From Hyperoplus lanceolatus (lineage: Eukaryota > Chordata > Actinopteri > Uranoscopiformes > Ammodytidae), in contig CM049409.1 in the NCBI GenBank assembly GCA_026929865.2, positions 7,347,452 to 7,411,451 of the forward strand: 64,000 nucleotides of DNA, given 5' to 3'. A model generated the notes under the pieces. That model was not told where the DNA came from. It saw only the letters and a program-made list of their open reading frames with translations, and made no database searches. Each line of letters opens with the position of its first letter. Positions within the stretch are counted from its first letter, which is position 1. Below are positions 21,481 through 38,019 of this stretch, piece by piece. The translations under genes and the position numbers were made by a program.

Positions 21481-22510
21481 TTTATCTATTTTACCTTTGT
21501 CTGTTTTCAAATGAACTTCTGGGGCCTTTTTTTTCTCAGTGACATTTAACCTGACCGCATGTTAAATTGTGCAACATTTTCCTCTATGCAATCGTAGCAC
21601 AGCAGACGGTAATACGATTCAGTATTAATTCAATGAGTTTACCATATGCGAGTTTACCATATGCGAGCCGAGAGGATTGGATGAAATCTTACTGGCTGCA
21701 GAGTCCTTTGGCCCTTAATGTGTGTCTATCTGGAGGTTCTTTGACATGAAAATGTTTGAGAACCACCGATTGAGACAGTCCAAAACTGCAGGGAGGCAGC
21801 CAGCATTTTCCAGTTCAGGGCTCAACACAGCGCAGCATGCTTTCGACAGGTTGAGTGCCTGCATGCTTTCACTCCGCAACCATAGAACAATATCCCCTTG
21901 TTCCTGGCCAAAAGAAAAGAGAATCAATGTGACAGCTGTGAGCAAATATGAAGATGATGGGGAAGTCGGCCATGTGAGATGCAAAATGCCTTTTTTTACC
22001 CCTATTAAATCTTGTGAACTTTAGAAGCTGTAATTCCTAATTTGATCCTTGAACTGCGTGATACAACGTCTCACGGTTAGGAGTTTTCAGGCTTGCTGTC
22101 AGCATGTCGGTTTTTGGAAACAGAGACGTTTGCGGTCGAGGACAGCCTCACTACATCACGCATAGTTCTTATGGCTTCATTGTAGTTATCTTCTCAGCAA
22201 TTTAAACTGCTTTGGGATCATTAACAATTAACATTACAACACCTAATCCTGCAATCAATTACTGTATGTACCAATCACATCCACATGGGTACTGTCACTA
22301 ATGGGGAAGCAAACTCTTTTTTTTTCCTGTCCATAACAGTGACGTCCTAATGCAGTAATTGCAAAGCTTTACTGTTTGCAGTGATTGCAAAGTGATATCC
22401 CTCTGTGCCTTATCGTGCAGGCAAGATATGGAACTTCCTCCCAATTCTCCTTATTTAATTTTTTCGTTTCTGTGCCTGTTATTAATTAAACATGGTATGC
22501 ATGTGTTGAC
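21481..22510. other. gene desert segment, no exon
   Basis: Nothing recognised apart from a short local direct repeat, GAGTTTACCATATGC, near 21633-21665. Confidence 0.4.
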
Positions 22511-25274
<2,764 letters not shown>

Positions 25275-25321
<47 letters not shown>

Positions 25322-25350
25322 TGGTGTGTGTGTGTGTGTGTGTTGGTGTG
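25275..25350. repeat. (GT)n microsatellite, interrupted
   Basis: A GT run to about 25318, then TTTGTGG, then a second GT run. Confidence 0.96.
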
Positions 25351-25855
25351 AGGGAAAAACATCCCCTTTGATTCACTCACCACTCACTGTGTCCAGCAGA
25401 AATATTGAGTTTTAGTGGCATGATTGCATTTTTTTGTGTCCGCAGAGATTTTTTTTTTGGAAATACAACTTTTCAGGCCAAGGAAGCCAAATGGGAGTCA
25501 CTCACATGTATTTTTTTTCTCCTTCTCGGAGAGGAAATCAGAATGATTGATGTTATTTTTCAGGAAACAACATCAAAGAAAAACAAATGAAGTGAAAATG
25601 TCACATAATATCGTTCTTTTTTTCTTTTCTGAAAGGGAGAACTGGCTTTTTAAAAATAGCCAGCGTTTAAGTATGACTTTTGGCTAAAACACTGTGGGCT
25701 TCAACTAAACGGCAGTAGAAAAGTGTTGAGGTTGGATTTTTTAGCTTCTTGAGGAGGGAGGAAAACAAATGTATTCTGGTCTGTCCTCAGCATAAGAAGA
25801 CAGCTTGAGTGATTTACACATACTGTACTGCAGCAGGAGTACCTTGGCAGAGCCT
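25351..25855. other. gene desert segment, nothing recognised
   Basis: T-rich tracts (25429, 25450, 25510, 25616) and no exon. Confidence 0.4.
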
Positions 25856-26135
25856 CTGTACCTGCCGCCGTAATGAAATTCAGGACGTTTCACCATCAAC
25901 AATGAATCCTTCATAAAAGAGTGAAGTATGAGTTTATCACCCGGGATGAGAAGCATGTTACATTTGCCACTTTAAACAAGATGAATGGGTCACTCAGCCA
26001 TTTACATTCTCATACATTTTTATGGCTCTGCCACGAAGTGAATTTGATCTATTGCTTAACAAGATAAATGATGGGCATAAAGCTTTGGCAGTTCTGACTT
26101 TAAACAATCTTTCATTTGATGTCATTCCTTTTACT
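25856..26135. promoter_or_regulatory. candidate conserved regulatory element
   Basis: Non-repetitive DNA rich in homeodomain and MADS/HMG cores: GCCGTAATGAAATTC, CATCAACAATGAATC, CATTTTTATGGCTC, TTAACAAGATAAATGATGGGC and TTAAACAATCTTTCATTTGATG in succession. It lies directly before a MITE insertion (26241). Conservation has not been tested. Confidence 0.33.
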
Positions 26136-26240
26136 TTTTACATGACGCACTGTCTGTCTTCACAACCTTGTGCTCAAATAGTTGAAGAGTAAGCGGGAAA
26201 TGGCAACTCGCCTTATTTCCTAGACAGAGATTTTTACTTG

Positions 26241-26619
26241 AAGCTATAGTGCGTAACTTACCTATGTTGCCCCCATAAGGAATTCTGAATAACTCCTACA
26301 ACACTGCTGGCGCATCTACATGAGGTAAAGTCTTCGTTGATAGCACATGGATTTTATTCCTTCTGCTGTATGTCTAGTTTTTTTCTTAGCAGTTGAATCA
26401 ACGACTGAAACATTTCATGGGCGCTTGTTGGGATTTTTCTGAGCTCCTGCTCCAGTGTCGGGTAGCGACACCAGTTTGTAAATGCTGCCATACTGAGAAA
26501 TACAGAGAGAGTATTGTGGAGGTGATAGGCTTAATTAACTTGGTGCTAAATCATTTGGCGATGGCTTGAATGTAACCAATATTCATTTATATGAAAAAAG
26601 TTTACGCAATATAGCTTTA
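26241..26619 (+). mobile_element. MITE family 1, copy B
   Basis: Starts AAGCTATAGTGCGTAACTT and ends TTTACGCAATATAGCTTTAA, giving imperfect terminal inverted repeats. The internal landmarks are GCGCATCTACATGAGG, CTGCTGTATGTCTAG, GTTTGTAAATGCTGCCATA, GAAATACAGAGAGAG and GGCGATGGCTTGAATGTAA. It is the longest of the four copies (379 bp) and a good reference for the family. Confidence 0.75.
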
Positions 26620-27568
26620 ACGCCACATACGTTGAGTGTTGTTGCATGTGTTATTCTTGATTGGAAACAGGTTGACCTACAGTGCAGTACGAGGCACACA
26701 AAGGGATGTTTTGTCCAACCTGGTCGATGGACACGTTCAGCCAACCATGGGAGTTGGCCATGCAGTAGCGTGAAAAGCAGCTGAAAGCTTCACTTCGCAG
26801 TTGCCAGCGTCTTTGCTAAGATTTTTTTCTTCCCTTTTTCTTTTTCTTTGGAATGGTGCTTGTTTGTATACATTTGAGCATGGAATTCCAGTAGCATGGA
26901 AACAGACCTGGGTCGCCGGAAATATCCCCCTGTCAAATAGTGATGGAGGATGGTGAATGGAGCTGTCCGAGGGATCAGAGTGATGGAAGGAGACATCCTC
27001 TCCACTCTTTTTCTCTGGCTGTCCATGTGCTTTGTCTCCTTCTCTCTCTCTCTCTTTCTCTCTTCTCTCTCTCTCTTTCTCTCTCTCTTGTTCTAGTGTT
27101 CCTGTTATTTTACTCATGGCGTTGGCTGGGTGGACGTGACAACTTGAAACATTTGGAAAGACTAATCTGTCTCTGACTGTCCCGAAGATGAACCTTTTAG
27201 CTGTGTGGACGGCAGATTAAAAAATGTTTGCCGTCAGAGCAGCATGGATGGATCCTCGTGGAGACCTCAGCACCTCTTGTGTTGTAATTTGAAAACAGTC
27301 CCGGGCCCCGTTTAGTCATTGGTGAGCGAGGGGCGTTTTGCAGTGCAGACAGAGTGATGTATCACCCGGTCCGGCTAAATGACAATTCTATTCCTCACCT
27401 TTACTTTCACTGAGAAATATTACCGGCACACTTCTCTCTCCATGACAACTTTCGATTGAGCCAGACGTCGGTTAAGCTAACTAGCAAGCGAGTCTGCCAC
27501 TAAAACACTGACATTATCCCCTGGCTCCGAGTTGATGATTGATTACAACAAGCGCGGAAATATGCATT
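26620..27568. other. gene desert segment with CT tract
   Basis: Contains a (CT)n-rich tract at 27037-27088. No exon is recognised. Open frames on both strands across the CT tract are artefacts. Confidence 0.4.
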
Positions 27569-27940
27569 TAAAGCTATAGTCTGTAACTTATGTTGACCCA
27601 TGAGGAATTCATAGAAATTACACCACTCTTTCCACGCATCTACATGACCTACGTATACCTTCGGTGATTGCGCATTGGATGTAATACTTTCTGCTGTACA
27701 TCCAGGTTTTTTCTTACCGGTAATATCAACAACTAAAACATTTCATGTGCACTTCTTGTAATTATTCTGAGATCCTGCTGGGGGAGGCAACACAGGTTTG
27801 TAAATGCTGCCATAATGGGAAATACAGAGAGAGATTTGTGGAGCTGATAGGCTTGATCAACTTTGTGTCAACCCATTTGGCGATGGCTTGAATGTAACTG
27901 ACATCCATTGATATGAAAAAGTTACAGACTACAGCTTTAA
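27569..27940 (+). mobile_element. MITE family 1, copy C
   Basis: Starts TAAAGCTATAGTCTGTAACTT and ends GTTACAGACTACAGCTTTAA, with well-matched terminal inverted repeats. It shares GTTTGTAAATGCTGCCATAA, GAAATACAGAGAGAG, GCTGATAGGCTTGATCAAC and GGCGATGGCTTGAATGTAA with copy B, which lies 0.95 kb to the left in the same orientation. Confidence 0.75.
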
Positions 27941-28019
27941 GTAAGAATGAGGTGATCTTTTGTAAGTGAGGCATTGGAGAAGGCCACTAAGAAGAGAAAC
28001 AGGAGGTACAACAGACTTT

Positions 28020-28320
28020 GTTTGGGTATCTACGACATGGCCTGTAATTTACACCCTAATGGCCGACGCCATTGCCACTTGAGGCATCGGCGCTTGGAGG
28101 GAGGGAAGGCGAGAGAGGGAGAGAAAGAGCTCCATCATGGAAAAGGGGGAGCTCCTGTCTGCTGCAGTGGTCCGGGACAAAGCTTGAGAGCTCCCAGACG
28201 CCCCCGTATGATTAATGACTTATGGCCACGCTGTGTGGAAGCCTGGTAATTAGCTACAGGCTGATTAAAGACAAGTAAACTTCTGCTGATAACCCGATTC
28301 TGTTTCTCCCCAGTGCCGAC
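28020..28320. promoter_or_regulatory. candidate conserved regulatory element
   Basis: Unique DNA with GCCTGTAATTTACACC, ATGGCCGACGCCATTG, CGTATGATTAATGACTTATGG in parts, GGTAATTAGCTAC and GCTGATTAAAGACAAG. The homeodomain core density is high in the last 130 bp. Appearance-based. Confidence 0.28.
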
Positions 28321-29274
28321 ACTGGCATGTGGAAGCTCTTACTGCCAGGGTTGCAAGGAACAGACCAACGTTGAGTATGATGAATGTAGTCTCCAACAGG
28401 CGTATACAGGCTCTAATTTAAAACTATTTAGCGTGTGACATATTGGCATTGTGCTCTCTCTGTCTCCCCTCCGTTCATGTTCGCGGTTTTGCGGCGGCGT
28501 CCAACTTTTCAGGGGGCTGTTGTTTTGAGTCTGCGCCGCCTGGCATGTTCATGAATAAAGTTTTGTGCTGGCTCCTTTCCTTTGTTTCCCCCCCGGTCCT
28601 TTTCCCCCTCTTCATGGATTTATTTTTTTCTCTCACACCAGACATTTGCATTTTTCTATATAAGTGAACAAGAGAGAGTGGCCGTCTGTGCCCAAATGTT
28701 CGCCAACTACCAGATTTCACAGTGCTGGCTGTCAAAGAACAGACAGGAGGGCTAAGGTTTCGGGCCAGAAAGTGCACAGCATTACACTGGATTTACCTCA
28801 TGAGACCAAGTGTAAGTAGAGTTAGCTTAGGCACGACAAGGATGAAAAGGCCTTCAAATACTACCACTAGCGGCCAAAACGCCCAGCGCAACCGTCCAAA
28901 GACTTGTCTCTGTATTTTCATTAGCCAGGAGGACTGTTCCCCTAAAGTAAACAGATGGAGCAAAAAGAATAATGTGTGGCAACATTAAGTACAGCTGATG
29001 TCAGTTGTTTTGCTGTTGAGCCCAGAGAGTCCCACAGATGCTGAAATTAGGATCAGTGTCACAATAAATACGGTGCACCGTCACCATACTGCTCTGATGG
29101 GAATTTAATGTCATGACAAGATGTTATGCAACAGATGTATCCATTTCTCTCCCAAAAGTGCAATATTAAGACAGGGGCCAGTTTAGCAGTGAATAGTTTG
29201 ATTAATAAAAATCCAATTTGGCCGGGACCGAGTGAAAAATGGACTCTTCTCGAAATTAAATACAGAGCCGTTTG
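28321..29274. other. gene desert segment, one candidate element at the right
   Basis: No exon recognised. The part from 29080 to 29270 (GGGAATTTAATGTCATGAC, GATTAATAAAAATCC) is unique and may be regulatory. Confidence 0.35.
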
Positions 29275-29289
29275 CGTGTGTGTGTGTGG

Positions 29290-29361
<72 letters not shown>
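29275..29361. repeat. (GT)n microsatellite
   Basis: About 43 GT units with one GGTT interruption near 29288. Confidence 0.97.
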
Positions 29362-30644
<1,283 letters not shown>

Positions 30645-30742
30645 GGAAGAAGAAGAAGAAGAAGAAGAAGAAGAAGAAGAAGAAGAATAAGTAGAAGAAG
30701 AAGAAGAAGAAGAAGAAGAAGAAGAAGAAGAAGAAGAAGAAG

Positions 30743-30772
<30 letters not shown>
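30645..30772. repeat. (GAA)n trinucleotide repeat
   Basis: About 42 GAA/TTC units with a single TAAGTAGAAG interruption near 30687-30696. Homopurine-homopyrimidine mirror symmetry makes it triplex-prone. It gives spurious poly-Ser and poly-Phe frames on the minus strand. Confidence 0.98.
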
Positions 30773-30773
<1 letters not shown>

Positions 30774-32504
30774 CGTCGTCACCGGGACTGCAAATTAGTG
30801 AGGCCACACAACTGTCAGGTGCTGGCCTCTGCTGACAGTTGTAGCCCATTATGGGAACATTGATGTTTTCACAGTGTGACAAAAAGGATTCCTTTTTTCT
30901 CCCCTTCCTTACAGAGGACCTGTCTGTCAGCCCCGGCTCTCAAGTCATAACAAATCACTGGCACTCAGCTGAGGCTGAGCATTGGGAGCGTCAGGGGAAG
31001 ATAAATGACCTGCAGGCCTTTGAAGTGCTTTGGCAGTTCAGATGGTTCGGCGGCGCTGACAGAGAAATATACACAACAGCGTAACCAATAATGAGAACAT
31101 TAAACATTCCTGCCTTCTGACAGGCTTGACAGGAGAACCCGGCCTGACATCAATCATCTTCCGAGGCATAACCTTGACAATTAGTCTCCTCTGTAGCCTC
31201 CAGCTCTCAACCCAGCGCTCTCCAGACTCCAATACCCAGACTGCACTAGCTGCCACAGGCTCAAGGCGCATACAGGACGGCGGGTGTGAAGATGACAGAA
31301 AAGGGGATGAGGGCCGCAATCAGTGGACCAAGACAGATTCCCTATCTGGATATGTAGGTGACAGCGGATGTGGGCCCCAAACATCCAAACCTGTCAGGGC
31401 ATTGCGTAGGATTTATAGAGTCATATTAAAGCCGGGATGGCAATGGATACTCTGCCTTCTGTTCACTTTGTATTCACCTTGTATTCTCCGTCTCCTGACT
31501 GTATTTTTCCAAGTTATACCAATTCTTGTCAATTCAAAATGCTACATTTATGAGACAATCTGTGCAATACATATCAATGATCTATTTTTTATATGTACTT
31601 TGTTCGTCATAATAAAGTATAGAGGCACTACAAAATTTTAAATTTCTGGAGTGAGCGTGACTATTAATTATACCTTTCTAGCCATGTTGGAGCTAATCAG
31701 ACAGGGGGAACATTTCACTCTGCCTATTGCTTTTAAACAAAATTGGAGAAATCAAATAAGTAAAACTGTGGATAATGTATTTGCATTTCTCGTTTTCTAC
31801 AAACTTAACTGATTCATGTAGGGATTAAATACATTCTCAGGTATTTCATCTTTATTAGCATCCAGTCAAGATTACCGGCAAATATTTGGTTTTGCTACCA
31901 AATTAAGTATATTTATTGTGACAAGGAAACTGCCATGCATTTCAAAGCTGGGCGGCACAATCCAAACATGCACGTCTCTCAATAATAATAGGTACTGAAA
32001 CAGCAGGAGTAGGCAAAGTCCCCCGGCCGCTCCGTTACTGAGTACAGTATTTCACTTGTGTTTCCTCCATTAGCCACCCGCATGTAAATCAACACAGACA
32101 AGCTGACCCCCAAAATGTTTATGTTCTCCGGTTTCTCCCGGCACTTGCAAACTGCTCTGGCCGAACATTTTGTTGCCGCACCAGAAGAGATGATTTATGT
32201 GGAATGAAGACGTTTCCCCTTTGACTAGCACATTTGCAAAAAAGGTATGTCAAGGATGTGAGGTGCCGGGTGTACAGGCAACCTTTCAAGAGAGTATTTT
32301 TTGCCCCTCTCATTGCAAGAGCAATAAATATCGGGGCGACAGGGCCTTCTTATGGTTACAAAGCTTACCTGCAACTGAGCTGGATAATTAGCAGGCTCTG
32401 AAGATGATGTATGACTTTCATTACCCTTTGGGACGGGGCAAACTAAATGAGGACACAGCTAATTGCCGTGCAAAGCAGTCTGGCATGATGGGGAAAAATG
32501 CAGG

Positions 32505-32505
<1 letters not shown>
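30773..32505. other. gene desert segment, no exon accepted
   Basis: The part from 31090 to 31210 (TTCTGACAGGCTTGACAGG, GGCCTGACATCAATCATC, CTTGACAATTAGTCTCC in parts) has four TGACA cores and looks regulatory. A 171-codon open frame at 31126-31641 has no family resemblance or splice support and is not called. Confidence 0.38.

Positions 32506-32550
<45 letters not shown>
32506..32550. repeat. (CT)n microsatellite
   Basis: About 22 uninterrupted CT units. Confidence 0.97.
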
Positions 32551-32552
<2 letters not shown>

Positions 32553-34345
32553 TCTGGTGAAAAAAGGAGGCCCTGTTGCGGCTGTGGGGGCTGTGATCTC
32601 CCTCTCCTCCCTACTTCGCTGCCCGCAGGAGTTCACTGACTGTCCATAAATCAGCAGCTGCTTACAGCTGAAACTACCGAGTCATCAACATGCAATAATC
32701 TGAGTGACGGATTCCACCCAGACTACATAACACTAACAGTTCAAACAGTCTTGTACGCTACTCTGCTTTCTTTCCCCCCCTCTCACCTTCACTCTGTCTC
32801 TTTATCTCCCTCATCTGTCTGCCACATCTTGAACTTCTTAGAAATCCAAACCCATCCAGGCACTGTGAGGATGAAAAACAAAAGCTGGTATAATCATAAG
32901 ATCTTCCTCCCTGCCAAGCGTTCGTGGGGAGGGAGCGAGGGAGAGGCTATAAGCGGACTTGGTATAGACAAAAAGTGTTTCCAGAGGCAGCCCTCTCAGG
33001 AGTTCAAGCTAATGTCTAAAATGGTGGGGTTAAGTATGTTGGCATCCATTGCAAACGACAAAGCCGTGCTCTCCCGCTGACATGCCAAATCAATTCAAGC
33101 AAGCTTTTCATTCATTATGTGATAGTGGGATGGTTGGTGGTTGTGTTTGTGCTCATACTGTTACTTATAATAACACCCTTCCTGATGGAACTTTTAAATG
33201 CATGTTCAGTATTGTCCTATTGACATGTTACTTTTTGTATCAACTTCAGCTCTAGAAAGTTTTAAAATGTGACAGACATGTTCAAAAGTGATCTGTGAAA
33301 GTATCAACAAATGAGAAGATGTTTTGTTGAGATATTGTAAAAGTTGTGAAATATTGCCTTTGGTGCGGCTAAGATATTGTACAATGCCAATACAGTGGCA
33401 TTGTGCAATATTTGATTACATCAACAACATGCAAAATCCAACTGGCAGCAGAATCCATACAAAGCCTAATACATGTAACAAAGGGAGTTTACTAGCGAAC
33501 TGCTTGTAGTTCAAGAACATTCATCCCCAGACATCATTTGACGAACAGCTCCAGTGCGGTCATGCTACATTTAACTAGCTAGCTAGCTAGCCAGCTAAAG
33601 CTAATGGCACCCATCCAATTGTAGATCCCTTAGCGCAACATAACTCCCTCTTGTGTGATATTGCTTAAACAACATACATTAACTACAGCCCACTGACATG
33701 GTTTTACAGGTATTGTTATCCAATTTCTGCTTTCAAAACTTCATACATTGGAGATACATTGGAGTCTAGTTACAGAGGCTAAATGTGAATACGTTTCTAT
33801 TATACAATTTCAAGTGGTCAGTTCGAGAAGACACATGTACCACTGGAGGCAGTAAAACACACCTCGAGCAGCAGCTGCTCTCTCGGACATGCAACGTAAG
33901 AAGATGTCATGTATCTGATAACAGTGCACCAAATACACTGTGGGTTGAGAGGATTCCTCCTATCACAATGTTTTAACACGAAAGACCATAGAAGACTGTC
34001 AACAGTGTCACCTGATATACTGAACTCTGTCATTCTTTTTCTGCCTTACATCAATGTGTTTTATACACCAGCCCCATGTGTATTTCTTTCTGTATCTGAA
34101 TATTATCACAGTTTCACATCTCTTTGCACCAGCACCTGATTATCTTGATTGCAAAATTATTATAATCATTCTACAATAAGTGTCAGCGTGGTAACATGTG
34201 GTCCGTTTGATCAGATTTATACTTTTTCAGGTGACATCTCCCCAGTGCTTTACCGTCAATTAAACTAATTTCCATCATTTTACATTCTAATGGGGGGTCA
34301 ATCCACACGTAACAGTCGCTGCCCTTTCTCATCAGCAATGCCAAA
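32551..34345. other. gene desert segment, nothing recognised
   Basis: Unique DNA. It includes a CTAG-type short tandem (AGCTAGCTAGCTAGCC near 33577-33592). No exon or transposon end was supported. Confidence 0.4.
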
Positions 34346-34349
34346 GACC

Positions 34350-34590
34350 TATAAAATACAGAGAAGCAGCTCTATCACCGAGTGATTTTGTCAGCCATGA
34401 ACTTAATTTACTTCAGGCAGCGATCTGGAGCCTATTAATTTGCACTCCGTGCAACGAGCGAGGTCTTTTTGAAACAATTTCACCTCTCGCTAATGAAGCG
34501 ATTGTTTTGTCTGCCGTGTTTCAGCTCGCGGAACGTCACTAACCTCAGACAGAAGGCCTTTGGGCTGTCAGAATGGGGCTTTCGTGTGTG
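34350..34590. promoter_or_regulatory. candidate conserved regulatory element
   Basis: A strongly non-repetitive block: CACCGAGTGATTTTGTCAG, CATGAACTTAATTTAC, GGAGCCTATTAATTTGCAC, CTCTCGCTAATGAAGCG, GATTGTTTTGTCTG and CAGCTCGCGGAACGTCAC. Homeodomain and SOX-type (ATTGTTTT) cores lie in a GC-balanced setting. One of the best element-like stretches in the desert. Confidence 0.38.
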
Positions 34591-37589
34591 TCTTTCAGTT
34601 GTGCCCATCTGAGACTTCACAGGTATACGGCGCGGTTTAGATCCACATGAAACACACACCGGTCCGGTGTCTGCCTAATGCTCGAGAGATATCTGCACAA
34701 GTCAAACAAACAAGCTGAGCCTCCTCTTACATTTGCCACAATTAATTTAGTTTTGATACAAATTTCAAGTTAAGTGAAAAGCTAATTGTTCCTGAGAGCA
34801 TAACTATTTTAGGCTCCTTGACATTTAAGGGCTTCGATACACAAAACAATACCTGGAGGATTTTGTTGTGCTGCAATTTGAACAAAGCTTTTTCTTCAAT
34901 TATGCAAACAACAAGTTTATGACTTCTTCACTTCTTTGATTTTTTTTGCTTGAAGAATACGTTTTATTTGTTCTGGTGATTTCCAACGTTGTCTCTTCAT
35001 CTACGCCCACATACATCAAATCCCATGAGGCACTGCTTTGTCAGAACTCATTGGATCCAGGTATTATTTACACCGACAGTGGGCGAATTCCACTGATGGT
35101 TGAATTCCTCCTTGTCCTGGATGTTACGGGGGGGGGGGGTTAAGCCTTGGCGATGCCTCTTGTTTATCTCAAGGTGAGAATTGTTTTTGTTCTCACATTT
35201 CTCACAACACATCTCCCTCCTTGGCCTGCAGCTCTGAGGGGCACATATGAAGACGAGCTGAAAGATTCAGACGAATCCCTGTTTGTCTCTTTGTTTATGT
35301 GGGTGAAGTTTCTATCTGTAAAGAGATGAAAAGTCTTTCAGGGTCTCGTACTGCCAATAGTACATACTGTATAGTCCTAACAATGGTTTATTGTATGTTT
35401 TTGGGCTATAGCTTGACATTCAAGTAGAATTTGTCATACGAGTAATTTGAGGGAGTACCAAGAGTAGCACAACACAAACTCTATCATCTATCAACTCTAT
35501 TCTACCGTATGAGCATGTTCAATGTTCAAGCATGTTTACAGTAAAGCTGTGTACTACTTATATGGTCTAAGATGTAGAGCACCTCATAGATGTGGTTTGT
35601 GGTTCACTCATAAACTCACTCACAGCAGGTTGCAGAAGGGAAACCGTTTGGGCTTTTTCATGGAAGGCTATTACGACTGGTTACGGTACTAAAAGTGCAG
35701 GTGTACATGATAAAATTAATGATGGACAAATCTTCCTTTTAGCTGTTTTAGTTTCATGGCAGTAAATAGAAAACAGCCACCGTTAATATTTTTTGTGAAT
35801 CCTGTGCCTTTTGAACAATGACAAGTTAAAATGTCAGCTGTGAGTAACACCTATTGTCAGAAAAATCCAACACATGCCAGCCTGCGCCAGCTACAAGAAT
35901 AATACAACCTGCAATTAATGTCTCCACATCTTGTATTTGGAGGTTTATGAATTTACGATTGTATCACCTGTTAGGTATGAATTCAATTCTGCATTATTAT
36001 AAATTGATTTCCAATGATGCTGCAGTGGATGTTAAAGGCCAGGCAGAGCTTTTTTTCACTTATCCAAATTACTTTTTCTTTATGGCAATTTAATACTCTG
36101 CGCAGGTTAAAGTTGGGTATAACCTCTCCCAACCCAACAGGTAGAACGAAAACAATGTGAGTCAGACAGCTGTCAATCAAGCACAATCAAGTAAACGTAG
36201 GCTTTAGAGACAAATCTTGGAAATTGCTTCATTGTTTAAATTCTTTAACCTGGGCATGACATTAAGCTTTTTAATAAAAATGTATATCAGCAATGTACTA
36301 AAGAAGACAATTTGACTGAGTTAACCAAATTATTTTTAAATCTACAGCCAAACTGCAATTTTAAACTAATGCTGCTTTTACCTTTCTTTCCAGTAGCTGG
36401 TGCAGGTTGGGTCCAAAGCAGAATTGAGGCTACAGTTTAAATTATGGAAAAAAAAAACATGCTCAAACGGCAACAAAGGGGAAATTAAAGAACAACTTTA
36501 AGCAGAGCTGGATTTACAACAGAGTGTATGATCGTAACAGATTGAGCCGACCCTTTTATATTGCAAGACTTTTAATCGTGAGATATTTCTTTGAAAATTT
36601 GAACCATATGTTGCTTTAATATCGGAGCTAACCTGTGTGTTCCCAGACATCCAGAGGCAGTAGATTTAATGATGCTTGCTCTAGGAACAAAACAGCTTCC
36701 TAAAAAATCCTCCAGGGATAGGTGTATAATCCATTACTTCTGTTTCCGATCAATTGTTAATATTGAGTTCCTACCTGACCACACTGAAATTTAAACAGTG
36801 TCTGAACTTGGAGAGATTCTGACGTTTTCCCATCAACATTTCCATTGCAAAGTGTTTCTTGACTGCTATTATGTTCTAGAACATTTCATTGTATTGTTCT
36901 TGGCAATGAGGAAATAACAGAAACAAATGAATTACAGTGAGGCACCATTTAAATCCAACCAAGGCAGGGCTGTAATAAGCTACAAATGAAACTGTATCCG
37001 CACATCGCCCAACTTTGTTTGTATTTTTCATAAACTCTGGGCTTGGTGCTGAAACAAAACTGGTGGGGTTTTGAATGAAACCTGACAAGCAACAATAAAT
37101 CACACTAAATCATGAATCGATAACAATGTATTCCAAATGATGAGTAATGGCCAGGCAGTCATAAACTAACACAAGCACAACTCAGCAGCTCATTCATTCT
37201 GTTGCAGCGCAAAACAAACAGACACATTTCTTACACGGCACTAATACATTTCCCTAAAAAAAAAAAACTCAAAGAACAGTCCATCTGCTTCGAATAATTT
37301 TTAATTTCCTTTTCTATCCCGTCTCCATTAGGTATTCCGCGGAGATATTCACAAAATTCTTTCATTTACCTCCTCCCATATGCATCCAATTATCTTTGTC
37401 CCTGTACCGGGGCTGGTGTCTGGTCTCTCTATACTGCAAAATACCCCCACCTGTACCTTAAGCAAACTTCATGCTTGTTTTATTATCTGTGAGAGGCTGT
37501 GAGTAATTCAGCTTGTGCTCTGGTGGATTTGGCCGGGGCTCTTGGTTTGATGTCTTCTGGCTCTTGCCAGGAACACCTGCACCTCCTCT

Positions 37590-37590
<1 letters not shown>
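34591..37590. other. gene desert segment, nothing recognised
   Basis: A/T-rich unique DNA with no exon. A G run lies at 35129-35139. Confidence 0.4.
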
Positions 37591-37655
<65 letters not shown>

Positions 37656-37680
37656 TATTTTTCTCTCTCTTTCTCTTTCC
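37591..37680. repeat. (CT)n microsatellite
   Basis: About 29 pure CT units to 37648, then imperfect CTTT-containing continuation. Confidence 0.96.
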
Positions 37681-38011
37681 ACTCTGATCTATTAGTTGGC
37701 TAAACGGCCCAGCAGATGTTCACAGGTCAGCGAGGGAATCTGTTGTTTTCTTCGTGACCGCTTCAGCAGTGATGCCAAGAGGATTAATGCGAGACGACAC
37801 ATTCAGGTTCATTTATCACTAAATCATATTAAGGTAAACAATTCCACTGGGTGTGATCAGAGCTAACTGGCGTTAAAACGACCCCTCATTTCCCATGGAA
37901 AAGATCATTCTTGGCTCTTTCAAAACAGTTTGGAGGGAACAGAAACTCTCATGGGATGTAGATATTCTGTACTTGACAGAGTAATGATTTTTTAAAGTAC
38001 ATATAATCTGC
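37681..38011. other. gene desert segment, nothing recognised
   Basis: Unique DNA including TAAATCATATTAAGG and GGATTAATGCGAGACG; possibly regulatory. No exon. Confidence 0.35.
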
Positions 38012-38019
38012 AACTAGAT

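Noticed and set aside
26737-27117. 126-codon Arg/Glu-rich minus-strand frame
   Set aside because: The Arg-Glu stretch is a translation of the (CT)n tract; there is no family match.
31126-31641. 171-codon plus-strand frame, the longest non-repeat frame in the desert
   Set aside because: No recognisable domain, no splice context, and the first part overlaps a regulatory-looking block. It could be reconsidered only with transcript support.
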